Part shown: positions 22,091-34,619 of the stretch, piece after piece
Layout of the letters: the number at the start of each line of letters is the position of its first letter
How positions within the stretch are numbered: the stretch's first letter is position 1
Translations under genes and position numbers: made by a program
Notes under the pieces: model-generated
Told to the model about the DNA's origin: nothing
Database searches by the model: none
What the model saw: only the letters and a program-made list of their open reading frames with translations
Source: Talpa occidentalis
Taxonomy: Eukaryota; Chordata; Mammalia; Eulipotyphla; Talpidae
Length of the DNA: 64,000 nucleotides
NCBI RefSeq assembly: GCF_014898055.3
Contig: NW_023604295.1
Span: forward strand, 99,649,591 to 99,713,590
Reading direction: 5' to 3'

Positions 22091-22559
22091 TATTATTCCC
22101 TCTTGATATATACATCAACATTGTAATTAGCCAGGCACATTGCTGACTAGAATAATTTCATAAGTAGTCCCCTATTTTTTTTTGAATAAATACAATTTTT
22201 AAACTACCTCTCCTCCTTTCAGACTTAGAAGGAAGTCTAAGGACTATTAAAGGAAATATTGATGCTTTCAAGGCCACAGAGATATTTGAGAAATATGCTT
22301 ACATGGTGGTAAAAAGAAGTAAGATTTTGACATACCAGGAAGGTATGTTGTTTGTATATTGTTTTTGACTAAAAAGGGAAAATATAAGAAAAATAAGTTT
22401 ATAGTCTTTTATACTTTATATGTTTTTCACATGTGGTTCCTACATGAATGATATGAATTTTAAGATTATAGACATTTGGCATTAATATCAACTAAAGAGT
22501 GACTCCTAGAGTCTATTCTCCAAAAAATCTTGCAAACTAAAAGAAATTTCAAAATGTGT

Positions 22560-23950
22560 GACAGCATAATTAGCAGTAAAAAAGCAACCCATGTGGAATG
22601 AAATATTTGGAAATCATATTTCTGAGAAGGGGTTAATATCTAGAATATGTAAAGAATTCTTACATACACATTAACAAAACTTAAACATAAAGAAATCTAG
22701 CAACCTGATTCAAAAATGGGCAAAAGTCTTAAATAGACATTTGTTCAGAAGAGACATACAGACAGCTGAAAATCAAAAAAAAGGACCCTCAACATTACTA
22801 ATTGGTAGGAAATGCAAATCAAATCCTCACTGAGATAGCACCTCATCCCCATTAAGATAACAGCTATTATAGACTGCATTGTGCCACCCTTGACAAATTC
22901 AACTGTTGAAACCCTGACTCCCAGTATGTTTGATTGTAATTGTATTTAGAACAAGGTCCTTTAATGAGGCAATTAAATTGAAATGAGGTCGTAAGGGTGG
23001 GGCATAGTCCAACCGGTATTATAAAACCTAGTGTCCTTATAAGAAAAGGGAGACACACCAGGAAATGTTGACTACACAAAGAAAAGACCCTGTGAACCAG
23101 TCACCTGCAAGTAAAGAGACTATGGGAGAAACAAAACCTGCTGACTCCCAGAACTAGGAGAAAATAAATTTCTGTTGTTTACATCATTCAGTCTGTGGGT
23201 GCTTTGTTGTAGCAATCGAACAAATAAATATAGTTACTAAAGACAAAACAGAAAACAGCAAGTGTTGATGAGGATGTGAAGGAATTGGAACCTATATGGT
23301 CTGTTGGTGGGAAAATAAATTGATGCAGCCACTATGGAAAACACCATGAGGATTCCTCAAAAGAAGTACAATTTCCATATGCTCCAGCAATTTAACTAAT
23401 GGGTATAAATGCTAAAAAAAAAAAAATGGATAGCAGGGGACTTTGAGATATATTTGTACATCCAGTTTTATAGGAAACATTATTCACAATATCTAAAAAG
23501 GTGGAAGCAAGCTGAGTGTCTATCTAAACATGAATAAATAAGCAAAATGTAGTATATACAAAATGGAATATTTTTTGTACTTAAAGAGAAAGGACATTTT
23601 GACATATGCTACAACATGGATGAATCTTGAGAACATTGAGAGGCAAAGTGGATTAAGTTAGTCAAAAGAGACAAATGCTGTTTGATTCCACTTAGAAGAG
23701 GTACCTAGAGTAGTCAAATTCATACAGACAAAAAGTTGAATACTGGTTTCTAGAATGGGGACTTGGGGGGTGGGGGATTGGGGGGGTAAGGAGAGTTGTT
23801 ATTTAAAGTCACAGGGTTTCAATTTTTCATGATGAAAGAGTTCTGGAGATTGGTTAAAAAAGATGTGATTATACTTACCACTACTAAACTGTACACTTGA
23901 AAACATTTAAGATGATAAGTTTTATATTATATGTATTTTGCCATTATATG
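22560..23950 (+). repeat. Old L1 (sense), split by MLT1
   Basis: Sense ORF2-end phrases (CAAAAATGGGCAAAAG, GGAAATGCAAATCAAATCC) run to about 22860. They resume after the MLT1 at about 23230 with GTGTTGATGAGGATGTGAAG and TCCAGCAATTTAACTAATGG. The L1 3' UTR follows (ATGGATGAATCTTGAGAAC, GGTTTCTAGAATGGGG, CTGTACACTTGAAAAC). The frame is heavily broken. Confidence 0.75.
22862..23228 (+). repeat. MLT1 (MaLR) LTR
   Basis: It matches the MLT1 order: GTTGAAACCCTGACTCCCAG, a TTTAGAACAAGGTCC segment, TAGTGTCCTTATAAGAAAAG, then CAGAACTAGGAGAAAATAAA, TTTCTGTTGTTTACATCA and TTTGTTGTAGCAATCGAAC. This is a long-extinct nonautonomous LTR element with no coding content, inserted into the L1 around it. Confidence 0.75.
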
Positions 23951-24855
23951 TGTGTGTATGTACAATTATAGGCATGTAAATACAACAACCTGCCAAAAGT
24001 CCATTGGGTAAATACTTTTTCTCTTTAATTGGGGGGGCACCTGGCTAAAGCAAGGGAAGGCTTACACAGGGATGACTTTGAAGTGGGTGTGCAACCATAA
24101 CCTGGGGTTTCAAGAGAGAGCCTGTGCAGTAGGTGTGAGAATGGTGTTGTGTAGAGATTCATGTGTGGAACTTCTGAACTGTGGCACCTAGATTCACGTG
24201 CACTGAATAGCAGTGCCTTTTTGTAACCCAGAGATGAGATTAGATAACAGCAGCAGTGTAATGAGGAGTAGGTTGAGTATGGCTCTCCTTCGAGAGTTCC
24301 CAGCTGGCTCCATTAGTTAGGAACTAAACGTGTGCTGCACTTTAAAAATTGGTCATTTGTGTTGGCAGTTTACTCTTGTCACTTGGGAAAAATATATAAG
24401 GTCAGGCAATATGAACCCCTGTCTAGGTAGGAGACCAAACCTTAATGGAGCTTCTTTCATAGAGAGACTACTCCTTTCAGCAAAATTCTAATTACACGAG
24501 TTTATTGATCACACATATTCTGCTATCCGCATCTACTCATTTGCACGCTTCAAATGAAGAGAGTAGCCAGGGAACTCTGTCCAGGCCAATGAGAAAACCA
24601 CTGCCATGACACCCAGATAGCATCTCACACTTGTCATTGGGAGTCTTCTGCCATCTGTCCAAGGGAACAATCTGACAGAGCACACAGGATGAAATTTTGC
24701 TAGCTTCTGTCTTTAGATAAGGACGCTATCACTGACTGAACATATTTTATGTATAACCTACCAGCTGCAGAGACCACTCAAGCATCATGTTTAAATATAT
24801 TTGATAGTATCTGGAATTCCTGTTAACCCTTATGAGGATGTGTGGGCTTTAAAAA
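23951..24855. other. Unassigned sequence
   Basis: Mostly unique-looking DNA of mixed composition. No gene or repeat could be supported. Confidence 0.4.
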
Positions 24856-24870
24856 AATGAACAATGATGT

Positions 24871-24909
<39 letters not shown>

Positions 24910-24925
24910 TTTTAAAAAGCATATA
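24850..24925 (+). repeat. L1 3'-terminal micro-insertion with TA expansion
   Basis: AAAAAAATGAACAATGATGT is identical to part of the L1 terminus at 13215-13235. It is followed by about 15 TA repeats (24874-24904) and then AAATAATTTTAAAAA, where the full-length L1 end has only ATTATATAAAATAAAATTT. This is a severely truncated L1 tail whose short TATA motif has expanded. Confidence 0.6.
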
Positions 24926-25519
24926 ATAATCTTCAATAGCTGCTTTCATCAGAAACAAAAACAAATATGAAAAATCACTGTGGTTTGTCCCCAGGTGGAA
25001 AGGGTGTGGGGATAAGAAGGAACCTATATATTGAACAAGAGGATGTGGGCAGATGTGGGTGGTGTCTGTGGGAAGTGCCTACATATCCCCACCTAAAGCT
25101 GTTGAAATCTTAGGATCCTCTAAAGCAAGGAATAATTTTGTCCAGAAATTTTTTCCTGGTAGATTTATCAATAACATCAACATAGTGGTCCTTCGCCATT
25201 GGTATGATGTTTTTCCACTTTATAACTAAGCATTTCAGTGTGCATTTACTAAGGACAAGATAATTCTTTTAGATAAGTAAATACAGCTAATAAAATCAGG
25301 ACATCTAAAGCTCATGATTTTATTATATAATTTATAGTCCATATTCAAATTTAACCAGCTGTTCCAAAATCTCTAGTTTCCAAAAATATCCTGTGAGACC
25401 TTTTTCTTTATTTATTTACTTATTTTTCTGATCCAAGCACACTAATGTATAATAGGACTCATTTTTGTTTTGATGTGGAACAGTTTCTTGGATGTCCTTT
25501 GTTCTTTCTTATTTTTTTA
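24926..25519. other. Unassigned sequence
   Basis: Nothing recognisable apart from an L1-like antisense flavour around 25300-25500 (TATAATTTATAGTCCATATTC, CTCATTTTTGTTTTGATG in parts). Confidence 0.35.
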
Positions 25520-25650
25520 ACCTGGCTATGTGACCTAGGATAATTTCCTTACATCTGTGTGACTCAGTTTCCTCTTAGAATTTAGGTGAAGGTTAAATGA
25601 GTTAATGTATGTAGAGTATTTATAACATACCTGATGTATGGTGGAAGAAA
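25520..25650 (-). repeat. MIR-like SINE relic
   Basis: Antisense MIR order: TATGTGACCTAGGATAA, GTGACTCAGTTTCCTC, then GGTTAAATGAGTTAATG. It is short and diverged. Confidence 0.55.
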
Positions 25651-25879
25651 ACTTCTGTATAATGGAATCATGGCACATTTTTCATTTTTAATTTTCACTT
25701 ATGATGTAGAAGATGATATTTTTAATTTTTTATTTTCTATCATTTAAAAGGGGCTTAAGGTTATAGTGCTATACTAAAGAGAAGCACACTGATGTATACT
25801 AGGATTAATATAGCAATCAATATAGTCTTTCTTTAAGATATGACTCATCACTTCTTTTTACCCCAGCATCATTCCTTTT

Positions 25880-26850
25880 AATCACAGAAACCTCACTTTA
25901 TCACCATCTGAGGGTTTTTATATGTAATTTGCTTTACCTAACACTCCACTATGTAAATGTTCAATATTTGTTATTGTGGCTTAATTTACTGAATACAATT
26001 CCCTCAAACTCTTCCCATTGTATTGTAAATGGCAACATTTCATTTTTTATGCCTGAATAGTATTCCATTATATGGATGTACCACATTTTCTTAATCCAGT
26101 CCTGGTAAGTGGGAACTTGGGCTGTTTCCACATCTTAGTTATTGTAAATAATGCTACAATAAACATGTGTGGTTGAACATACAATTTTTTGAGTTGATGT
26201 TTTCTTGTTCTTTGGATAGATGCCCCAAAGAAGGATTGTTGGGTCACATATTATTATTTCCCTTTTTGTTGTTAATTGTTGTTTTTAAGGTAAATACTTA
26301 TTTCTTTCCAAAATGGCTGTACCAGTTTACATTCCCATCAACAGTATAATGGGGTTCCTCTTTACCCACATCCTCTCCAGCACTTGTTGGAGGTCTTTTA
26401 ATATATGCTATTCTCATGGATGTGAGATGATATCTCATTGTTGTTTTGAACTAAAGTTCTTTTATTAAAAGCTATGATGAACATTTTTCATGAATCTATT
26501 GGCTTTCTGAGTATCTTCTTTGGTGAGTTATGTTCTCCCATTTAGTAGCATGTCTTTTTAATTTACTTGTATATTCTCTTGCTGTGTAAAAACTTTTTAA
26601 TTTGAGGGAATACCAATAGTTTATTTTTGCTATTTTTTCCTAGCTGTATGGACCAAGTCTCCACAAACATCTTTATCATAGATGTTTACTGCTGTAAACT
26701 GTTTTTCTCTGTTATTTCAGGGTGATTTATTGATTTTTTCTCTTCTTTTGGGTAATATTTTACTGCTTCTTCACACATCTTCACATTAGATTAGGGATAT
26801 CACAAGTGTTATTTTGCTTAGTTCTCATTTTTGTTGTCTTTAAAGATTGT
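25880..26850 (-). repeat. L1M fragment (antisense)
   Basis: Typical antisense L1 phrases appear in order: AATAGTATTCCATTATATGG, TGGGCTGTTTCCACATC, AATAATGCTACAATAAACAT, TTCCCATCAACAGTATAATG, CTCATGGATGTGAGATG. The ORF2 region follows with TCTTGCTGTGTAAAAACTT. The 5' end is cut near a SINE. Confidence 0.75.
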
Positions 26851-26861
26851 TGGGCTTTGGG

Positions 26862-27157
26862 GGGCCTCCCTCGTGGCTTAGGGGTTAAGTGCTGCCACCA
26901 TGGCCTCTGTGATGGCTTGAACTCGATCCTGGGCCAGGGAGTTAACCCACAGATGGTGCAGCAGACCTCTCCTATTTTGCCCAGTGGTCCCCTTAGCAGT
27001 GTATTTCAGTCAATCTCCCTATTCTGCTCCTCACTCTGTCTCTGGTGAATCCACTCACCCCCCACATCTGGCCAGTTCTTCTATACATAGATATATAAAT
27101 AACATTTATATACCCCAGTTCTTCTATACATAGATATATAAATAACATTTAAAAAAC
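26862..27157 (+). repeat. Diverged tRNA-derived SINE with duplicated tail
   Basis: It begins GGGCCTCCCTCGTGGCTTAG, and the B-box region is eroded (GAACTCGATCC). The body ends CACATCTGGCCAGTTC. The tail segment CCAGTTCTTCTATACATAG through AACATTTA is present twice with a 43-bp period (27072-27108 and 27115-27151), and the AAATAAAT tail is mutated. A flanking duplication is unclear. The divergence suggests an older copy. Confidence 0.8.
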
Positions 27158-29696
27158 CAAAATAATGATTGTTGATTTTTGTTTTAGCAGACAGTTGATT
27201 TACTTGGGGTTCAGCTTGATCTTTTGAGATATATGAAAGCACTTTGGAGTAACAGAATAGCCTTCACTCAAGGACCAGTTTAGCTTCACTAATATGGTGT
27301 GACCTTTTTGAAGGGCGAATATTACAGGTATTCAATAAAGTCTCTTCACTGTGGCTGGTCAGACTTACACGGCTCCAAGTTCTAAGTGAGCTCTGGGAAT
27401 TGTTTAGCTTTCCGTTCCCTAGCAATTTTTGCTCAGTTTCATAGGAGTTTTATTCTGTGTGTGACAGCTTAATATTAAGCTATATTCTAGGGGACCCACA
27501 ACCGTGATTTGGGTAGTTTTTTGTGTATTTCCCTCCTTTTTAATACTCTGCCTCACACATTCCAACTGCCTCAGCCTTTCCCAACATTTCTTCTCAACTG
27601 AGTAATCATTGTGCTTTGCAATGTTCTCCCTCCCTGCATCACATTCTAGAAAGTGCCTCCAGTCTAACCATAGGAAGCACATTGTATCTTTGCTGACAGG
27701 GATCAAAGTCCTGTAAAGTCTGTTGTGCAACATCTGAAGTAATTTATATTTCTTTTGTCCAGTTTTTAATAACAAGTTGACATTTCCTGTACCAATTAAT
27801 CTTATATATTCATGAGCAGAAGTGTATGAGATAGATTTTGATTATAAAATAAATTCCTTTAATACAAATAGATCTGTTCAGATTTTCCATTTGTTCTTAA
27901 GTCATTTTTTTGACAATATTAGTTTCCTAAGTGAGATTTTTACTTTTGATTTTTCCCTAATTCAGTTTCTCTTTTACGTTATTTTCAGATCATTTTTCTG
28001 AAAGCACAGTTTTCACTAGTTGTTGCTAAAAATTTCAGTGTAATCATCTAAATTCCTCAGCCACTATTCAATGCTTTCTATAATCTGGTCCCAAACATTG
28101 GCTTAATTATTACTGATTTTAGGTGATCTTTAAAAAAAAAAGTTAAATGAAAACGAACCTGTCAGAACCATAGCTATACATCATTTCTTGAGTTTTAATA
28201 GCTTTCAAAACATGCATATAGATTCTATACATGGTGCATCTTATGTACTCTACCTTGTCTAGCAAGATCAGTCTTCATGGAAACCTAGTGTCTAAAACAA
28301 TACCTGGACAATGAAAGTATTCCACAGACACGAATGAGTTCATTTGCATTTGAGGCAAGGGATTTTGCTTGAAAACATGAAAATGTTTGCTAAGATGATG
28401 TGGTATTAGAAAGATTGGAACAGAGGAAATAATTGCAGCTTAGGACTGGAGATAAACCATTGTATTTTCACTTTTTTCAGTGGTCACTATTCCTGCTCTG
28501 GGCTGTACTTTTCCTGCAGTTCATTGTTTGATGCCATCGTATGGTCTACTGAGTCAGATGATGTGAAGAGGGTGAGGAAAACAATCACTTTGTGATTATT
28601 AGTAATCTAGTTGGAAGTCTAAATGCATTCAAATGAATATGAATGTGCCATTTATTTTGTTCAACTCCCTTTCCTCTATCTCTTTATTCCTCTTCTTATA
28701 GGCTGCTTTTAATTTTGGTAGAATGCTGAGTTAAATACTGTCTACCTGACAACTCAAGACCATTTATCTTAGACATTGAAAGAATGATGAGAGAGTTATT
28801 TAACCTTTCATAAGACGGTTTTGCATAGAAAGAGACATCTTACTTAATATGGAAACTTTTTCACTAAATTTAATAAATTGGTTTATGGTCTCAGTAATTT
28901 AGGAAACTTCAGTGACATCATTCAAATCATTATAAAAAAGGCATTTTAGTGTTTTGTTGACTAAGTGCCATGAGCTGTATGATTTAAAACTCATACATCA
29001 AGTTCAATAACATGCAAGGGAAGTGTTAATCAATTTTGTGTAAATTTCCCTGAATGGTGAGCACATATCATACCTTGGAGACTGTGATGAGGAGTGGCCT
29101 GGTCACAGGATATGGGGAAACTGAAATCTTCTTGGTCCAAGACAGTGTTCATGAAGGGTTATTTAAATTAAACCATCTGCACAAATGAGATACTTTTGCT
29201 CCCCTTTATTGTCCTAATGGGATCAGGAGAGAAACAGGGCAGTGCTGTTTGCATTTAATCCTTTTCAAAGCAGAGACTTTATTCAACCTAAGCTAGGTGC
29301 CCAGGTCATCTTGGAGCCAGAACTTGACGTTGAGATGGAAGAAGGATAATACATTTTGGGTCTTGTGTGCCAGCCTACTTAGGCACACACATGGCTTCCT
29401 CATAGATTGTTGGTTCTGAGAGCTCAGGAAATATGCCTGGTCCATGCATAGAGGGAGATATCTAGTAAATGCTTGTTAGATAGCTTAGAATCCCCAAATA
29501 ACATTTTTTGTTGTTGTTGTTCAATGGCTGTAACTGAAGTTCCATTCTCCCTATCTACCTATAGGCATGAAGAAACTTTTTAAAGCTCAGACTTGCTGAC
29601 TTATTACACTAACACTCACAGATAAGCACCCTGGTGTGTTGTAGGAAAGTAACCCACCTACTATGCCAAGAAAAAGAAGGGCAAATGTGTTTTCTT
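27158..29696. other. Unassigned sequence
   Basis: AT-rich with no convincing gene, RNA or repeat. The longest frame (27419-27775, minus) has 118 codons without a recognisable domain or splice context. Confidence 0.4.
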
Positions 29697-30034
29697 TGAT
29701 TCATGAGTTTTTTTTTTGTTTTTTTGTTTTTTTTTTTTTAAAGATTTATTTATTGATTGATTGATACATACATACAAGCACTGGGTACAGTCAGAAGCGC
29801 GGAAGGGTGAGAGAATTCACCAGAGCCAGAGCGGGGAGCAGAGCAGGCAGAAGGACCGAAGTACACTGCTGAGGGAGCAGCGGGCGGCAGGAGAGGTCTG
29901 CACACCATGTGGGACCCTCCTCCGATGGCCAGGGAGCAGCCTGGGATTGAACCGGCGCTGCAGAAGCTGCGGACAGCTTAGCAACCCAGCGCTCAACCGC
30001 TGCGCCACCGGGGAGGCCCTGATTCATGAGTTTT
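29697..30034 (-). repeat. tRNA-derived SINE, subfamily A, with TSD
   Basis: Antisense element at 29712-30019. The 5' end on the minus strand reads GGGCCTCCCCGGTGGCGCAG and the tail is CAGTGCTTGTATGTATGTATC, so the AAAT tail has changed to ATGT/CAAT units. Its poly(A) complement is an interrupted T run (29709-29740). Target duplications tgattcatgagtttt lie at 29697-29711 and 30020-30034. Confidence 0.92.
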
Positions 30035-30770
30035 AAAAATTATTTGTACCCTTTCTTTCCACTGTTTTGGCTAACAGATCTTCTCATTGAGCATGTATAT
30101 TCATTTTAAACAGCTAGAATTAAATTAGTATGATTAAATTAATTAAATAAGGAAGCTGTTAAACTGAGGCAACTTTAATGCTACATAAGCAAACTGTAAT
30201 CTAAGCCTGTAAGTGATTCAAGGTTAAGAAATGAAAATGCTAAGAACAACAAATCACAAATAACCGTCCAAACTTTAAGCAATAGCCAAGCAACTAATTT
30301 TTTTGCTTTGCTTCCACTCTTAATCTCTCTGAGTCTTTCCTGTGGCTCGTTAGCAGAATACTCCACTCAAACCGATTTGGCACTACATGACCAGAACTGA
30401 TTTTTGTTCAAACTCTTAAAAATTTTAATATGCCTCAGTTTATCTCTTAGCAGCATAAAGGTAATTGATGACATCAAAGCCCTTATTTTAATTAAAAATA
30501 GAGTAGTGAGTATAGTACTATTGGGGGTTCTGAAGAAGTGTGTAAAGGTGAGTTGTTATAATGAGAAGCATGGCACCAGTAATCCTTTTCTTCTTCAGTT
30601 TCTCCAGGCATAAGCTTCAGGGAGAGGACACTGCAGGAAGATGACCAAAGAGAGAGTTTAAGCAAAGTGTCCAGGATTCCTGAACTGTAGGGAGCAGATC
30701 TTCAACTTTTATTTTTATTGTTTTAAGATCTGTCTTGAATCTGTGCTTAGAAAAGAATAGAAAGAAAAGA
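30035..30770. other. Unassigned sequence
   Basis: No repeat or gene was recognised. A TTTTATTTTTATTG run occurs near 30708. Confidence 0.4.
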
Positions 30771-31069
30771 CAAGGAGAGGGGCCTCCCTGGTGGTGCAAG
30801 GGGTTAAGACGCTACCCATGAAGCTGTCTGTAGCCTCTGCAGCATGAGTTCGATTCCCCCGGCCAGCCAGGGAGCAATCCACATGGCGAAGCAGACCTCT
30901 CCTGTCTCCCCTGCTTCTCCCCTCAGCAGTGTATTTCATTCAATCTGCCTGTTCTGTTCCCCACTCTGTCTCTGGTGAATCTTCTCACCCTCCCACACAC
31001 ACACCTCTGGCCTGTACCCCAGCTCTTATATGCATAAATAAATAAATCTTTTTTAAAAAGTCAAGGAGA
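30771..31069 (+). repeat. tRNA-derived SINE, subfamily B, with TSD
   Basis: The element runs 30779-31061. It begins GGGCCTCCCTGGTGGTGCAA, has a B box GAGTTCGATTCCC, and its 3' part reads CCTCTGGCCTGTACCCCAGC, TCTTATATGCATAAATAAAT. The 8-bp direct repeats caaggaga lie at 30771-30778 and 31062-31069. Confidence 0.9.
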
Positions 31070-31129
31070 TGCAATATTTTGCCTCCCCATTACTCTCCAT
31101 CTCCAATATGACTCAAAATAAAATATATG

Positions 31130-31450
31130 ACTTTGCCCTGACCCATATGAGTATCTGCTCTCTAAAGGATCTAATGCCTGCCTGCACCTTTCATGTCTCA
31201 CCCTTCCTCTACTTCTCACATCATATTCCAGAAACTAGTCTTCTGTCTCCTGGATTAAAACTTATTCCTGACTCAGGGTTTCTGCTGCGACCGGGGTACC
31301 CTCATGCCCATGTGACCCATTTCTTTGTCATTCTGATTTTAGATTCAGTGTCACTCCCTCCTAAAGGAATGCTGTGACCACACTTTCTCAAGTTCTCCAA
31401 CACACACATTATTAGCATACCCTATTTTATCACTGTTTGTCTCTTCATTA
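31130..31450 (+). repeat. L2-like LINE 3' end
   Basis: Cysteine/CT-rich sequence with CACCTTTCATGTCTCACCC, a CTCACATCATATTCCAG segment and AATGCTGTGACCACAC. This is in keeping with a diverged L2 3' region. It lacks the usual CAATAAATATTTG ending, so the call is moderate. Confidence 0.45.
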
Positions 31451-31500
31451 CCTAATGTTTATTGATAAAGAATTTACTTTGTAGAGCAATTTTCAGCTCA

Positions 31501-31572
31501 CAATAAACTGAGTGGAAAGTATGAATAAATAAATCTTTAAAAAAAAAAAACCAATAAACCGAGTGGAAAGTA
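31501..31572 (+). repeat. 30-bp SINE-tail micro-insertion with 21-bp TSD
   Basis: Direct repeats caataaactgagtggaaagta (31501-31521) and caataaaccgagtggaaagta (31552-31572), differing at one base, flank only 30 bp. The insert is TGAATAAATAAATCTTT followed by a run of A, which is exactly the 3' terminus of the local SINE. It is an extremely 5'-truncated SINE insertion. Confidence 0.88.
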
Positions 31573-34500
31573 AACAGGATTCCTACATACACATACAGCC
31601 TTGAAAGGGAAAGCTCCACCTTTGTCTCCAGTACAGTAGCAACAGGTCTTACACTAATAGACCATGCATTAATAAGAGTTTCTCTGAGTTGTCCATCTCC
31701 AGCAGCCAAGAGATACCTCACTCACCAGCACAGATGATTAGATGTTGTGAAATTCTTCCCTATTTTATTTGCCAGAATTTTTAATCTTTTTACTCTTCGT
31801 ACAGAAGCTGCTTTTGGGACAAAATGTGAGAAAATTGTTGTAAAACAGTGGCCCAGGAAAGACTTCCCAGCACTGCTTGGGTCCTGAATGCCTCATTCCA
31901 GGCTCAGAGGTGCAGTGTGTATGAGCAGGGCTGGGGCAACTGGACTTCCTTTCCTGCCTCACTGGGGGCTGTGAGCCAGTTCAGGCTCCTGCTGGCCTCA
32001 GTGTGGGACAACCTGTGCTTTTTAAACTGCATCACCTTGCTTCTCACCTCTAATGTAATGACTTTTCTTCATTTCTTATCAGACCCATCATGGGAGCAGT
32101 GCCTTTTCCTTTTATCTGCCACTTTTAAGTATTTTAAAGTATTGAATGTAGTCTTTTTTCTCTTAGTCTGCCCTCTACTCCCCCTCTTTCCCTTCACACA
32201 GGCTTCATTCTACCCACTGTTTGCTGCTCCCTTCCCAGTAGGTGTTCCAGCAACCAGGATGCCACCAGCTAGCATAAGTATGGTCACTGTCTGAACTGAG
32301 CCTTTGTCCACTTGCAGCATATGACAAGTATGATAAAGGAAGTTTGATAAGAGTAAAGAATATTATTTAAAATTATTTTAATCCCTCTATCTCTTGGGCT
32401 TGGGTGTTTCCTGGTAATAAGGAAGCCCCTTTGTAAGTTAAATATCCTCATCAGTGAGGATACAAGTACAGAGGCAGGAAAGATGGGCCAGATTTAAATT
32501 GCTTCTCATGATAAGGGGGTAAGGGTGAAAGGGAAGGAATAGAGAAACCCAGGAAGAGGGTGACAAGGATCACCCAGGCCAGACCCTGAGATGTATTTGG
32601 GATAAGAAAGAGAGCTTTTAAATTGAGGCCTGCAGTGGTGGGCACTTGGGCTAGGGTGCTGGCAATGGGAGTGGAGAGTAAGAGCTATATCCATTTCAGA
32701 AAAGAAATAATGTGATTTCATCACATTCTGAGCGTAAGGCCTAAATGAAAAGAATAAAGTGAAAGGTGTCTTGAAATTTTCACAACTAGAAATCAGAAGA
32801 GATCCAGTGTTCTTGAATGAAATGATGCAGTTGCAAGGGAATTCACTTTGAAAGATAATGAAGAAAGGGATACGGCTCTGTTTCCATTTCTTCGAATTTG
32901 ACAGTTGAATATCCATGTGGAACACTTAAGAGACCTTCAAAGGTATATTCTGTGGAGGTGAGAGGTCAGAAGAGAAGTTGTAGATCTAAAAGTCATCAAC
33001 ATTGGATCCATACAGATAAAAGTGGATGAAATCTCAGAGTGAAAATAAAGGCCTAAGTTCTGACTCTAAGAATTGGGAATTGGTGCTACATGAGTATTTT
33101 ATGTAGTTATTTTTGGCAGCCAGTACTACATTTCATTCAATTGATGATAACAGAAAGATTGGGGAAACATATTTCCTGTTTTTCTATAGGTTTTCCATTA
33201 TTTCTCTAGTCAAATTTACCCATTACCATCAAGAAGCTATATTTGTTTTAATGATGAACTTTCCTCTAGCAAGTATTAAAAAAGAGTCCTGTCTGGCTGC
33301 AGATTTTTTTAAATGACACAAACACAACCCATTTTCTCCTTAATTTTCAATTCTGAGCTTTCTGACGATGAACTGCACTGTGGTAGAAGAGAGAGGAGGA
33401 AGCGGTGGGTAGAGACAGATCTTTTTATAAAGATCAGTAGTTCTCTGTGCTTTTATCCCAGGCAAAGATTACATTTAACACCCAGGGGTCTCAGCTGCCT
33501 CAGATCCTTTTCAGAAGTAGGAGCTGTGGCACTGCAGATAGTTTGGGGTGTCCTTTCATTTTTTTGACAGTATTAAATATGTAAGCCAGTGAGCCACAAA
33601 TCAGTGATTTATTTGAGACTACATCATATCTCTAATAAGGGACCACTTCTTCTAAATTGGACAGTGCATTATTTTAAGCAGACTGACTTTCTCAAAAAAT
33701 ACAAGATTTGTAATCCTAGCATTTTTAATGAAAATTCCTCTTTAAGAGAATATTACTTTCTTTAAAGGGGCAAAATGGGGGGATTTGTTGTTTTTGTTAG
33801 CTATTTTGTATACTTTATTTTATCTTTCAGCCAAGGGGAGAGTTGAGGTTCTTCCCAGAGTTTTCACTATTGAGGTTGCATGTTAGGGAAGGAAAAGGAA
33901 AGAAATAAACAATATAACCTTCAAGAGCTGAACAGCAGGATAGGCCTGATTTTGTTTGTGCATATATTAGTATTTCACACTACACATGTTCATTGTCATC
34001 TTAAGGGCTGGGTCTGCCTCATTGGATGAAATGCTGAGAGGACTCATGTATCTGCTGTTTTCTAAAATGATAAGATTATTTGTTAAGTACTCAGATTCCC
34101 TCTTTGACTATTCTGATTTACTAAAGATGTGATCTGTGCCTTTGCCACTATAAGGTTGGAAACAGAACTGGAAAAAAGAAAAAATTCTCAATATAAAAAT
34201 GAATCCATTTTTATTTATCCTTAACAAGGTCTTCTCTGATGGAAGATATTGCTACATTTTGTTTATATTAATTTTAATTATTATATTTCAGTGGTGGGCA
34301 GTGAAAAGAAGGGTGTGGGCATGGGCAGAAAGGAACATAATTCCTTTAAAGGGCTGTAATCTGAGCAACCTGGCTGTCCATGCAAATGTGTAAGTGGATC
34401 AACTACAGACAGATGTAAGACCTGAACAACAACTGGAGAAAGATATAAACATGTTGGGGACATCTGGTTTCTGGCAATATAGTGAACTAAAATAGTCTGA

Positions 34501-34619
34501 AAGCCTCTCTTAGGAAAATACTTTAACATGTTTAATAAAACATTTGAATATACATAGGTTTAATTCATAGCTAAGTGACAAAGAAGAAGGAAAATATTTA
34601 AGGCTAAAAATAATAATAA
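31573..34619. other. Mostly unique sequence
   Basis: No repeat could be confidently recognised. The longest frame in the window lies here (31848-32294, plus, 148 codons). It is rich in F, L and S, has no domain and no visible splice or promoter context, so I do not call it a gene. The stretch 33300-33560 is similar. Confidence 0.4.

Noticed and set aside
31848..32294. Longest open frame in the window (148 codons, plus strand)
   Set aside because: No domain, no homolog I recognise, amino-acid make-up typical of random AT/CT-rich DNA, and no visible splice or promoter signals. A frame of this length is expected by chance in 64 kb.
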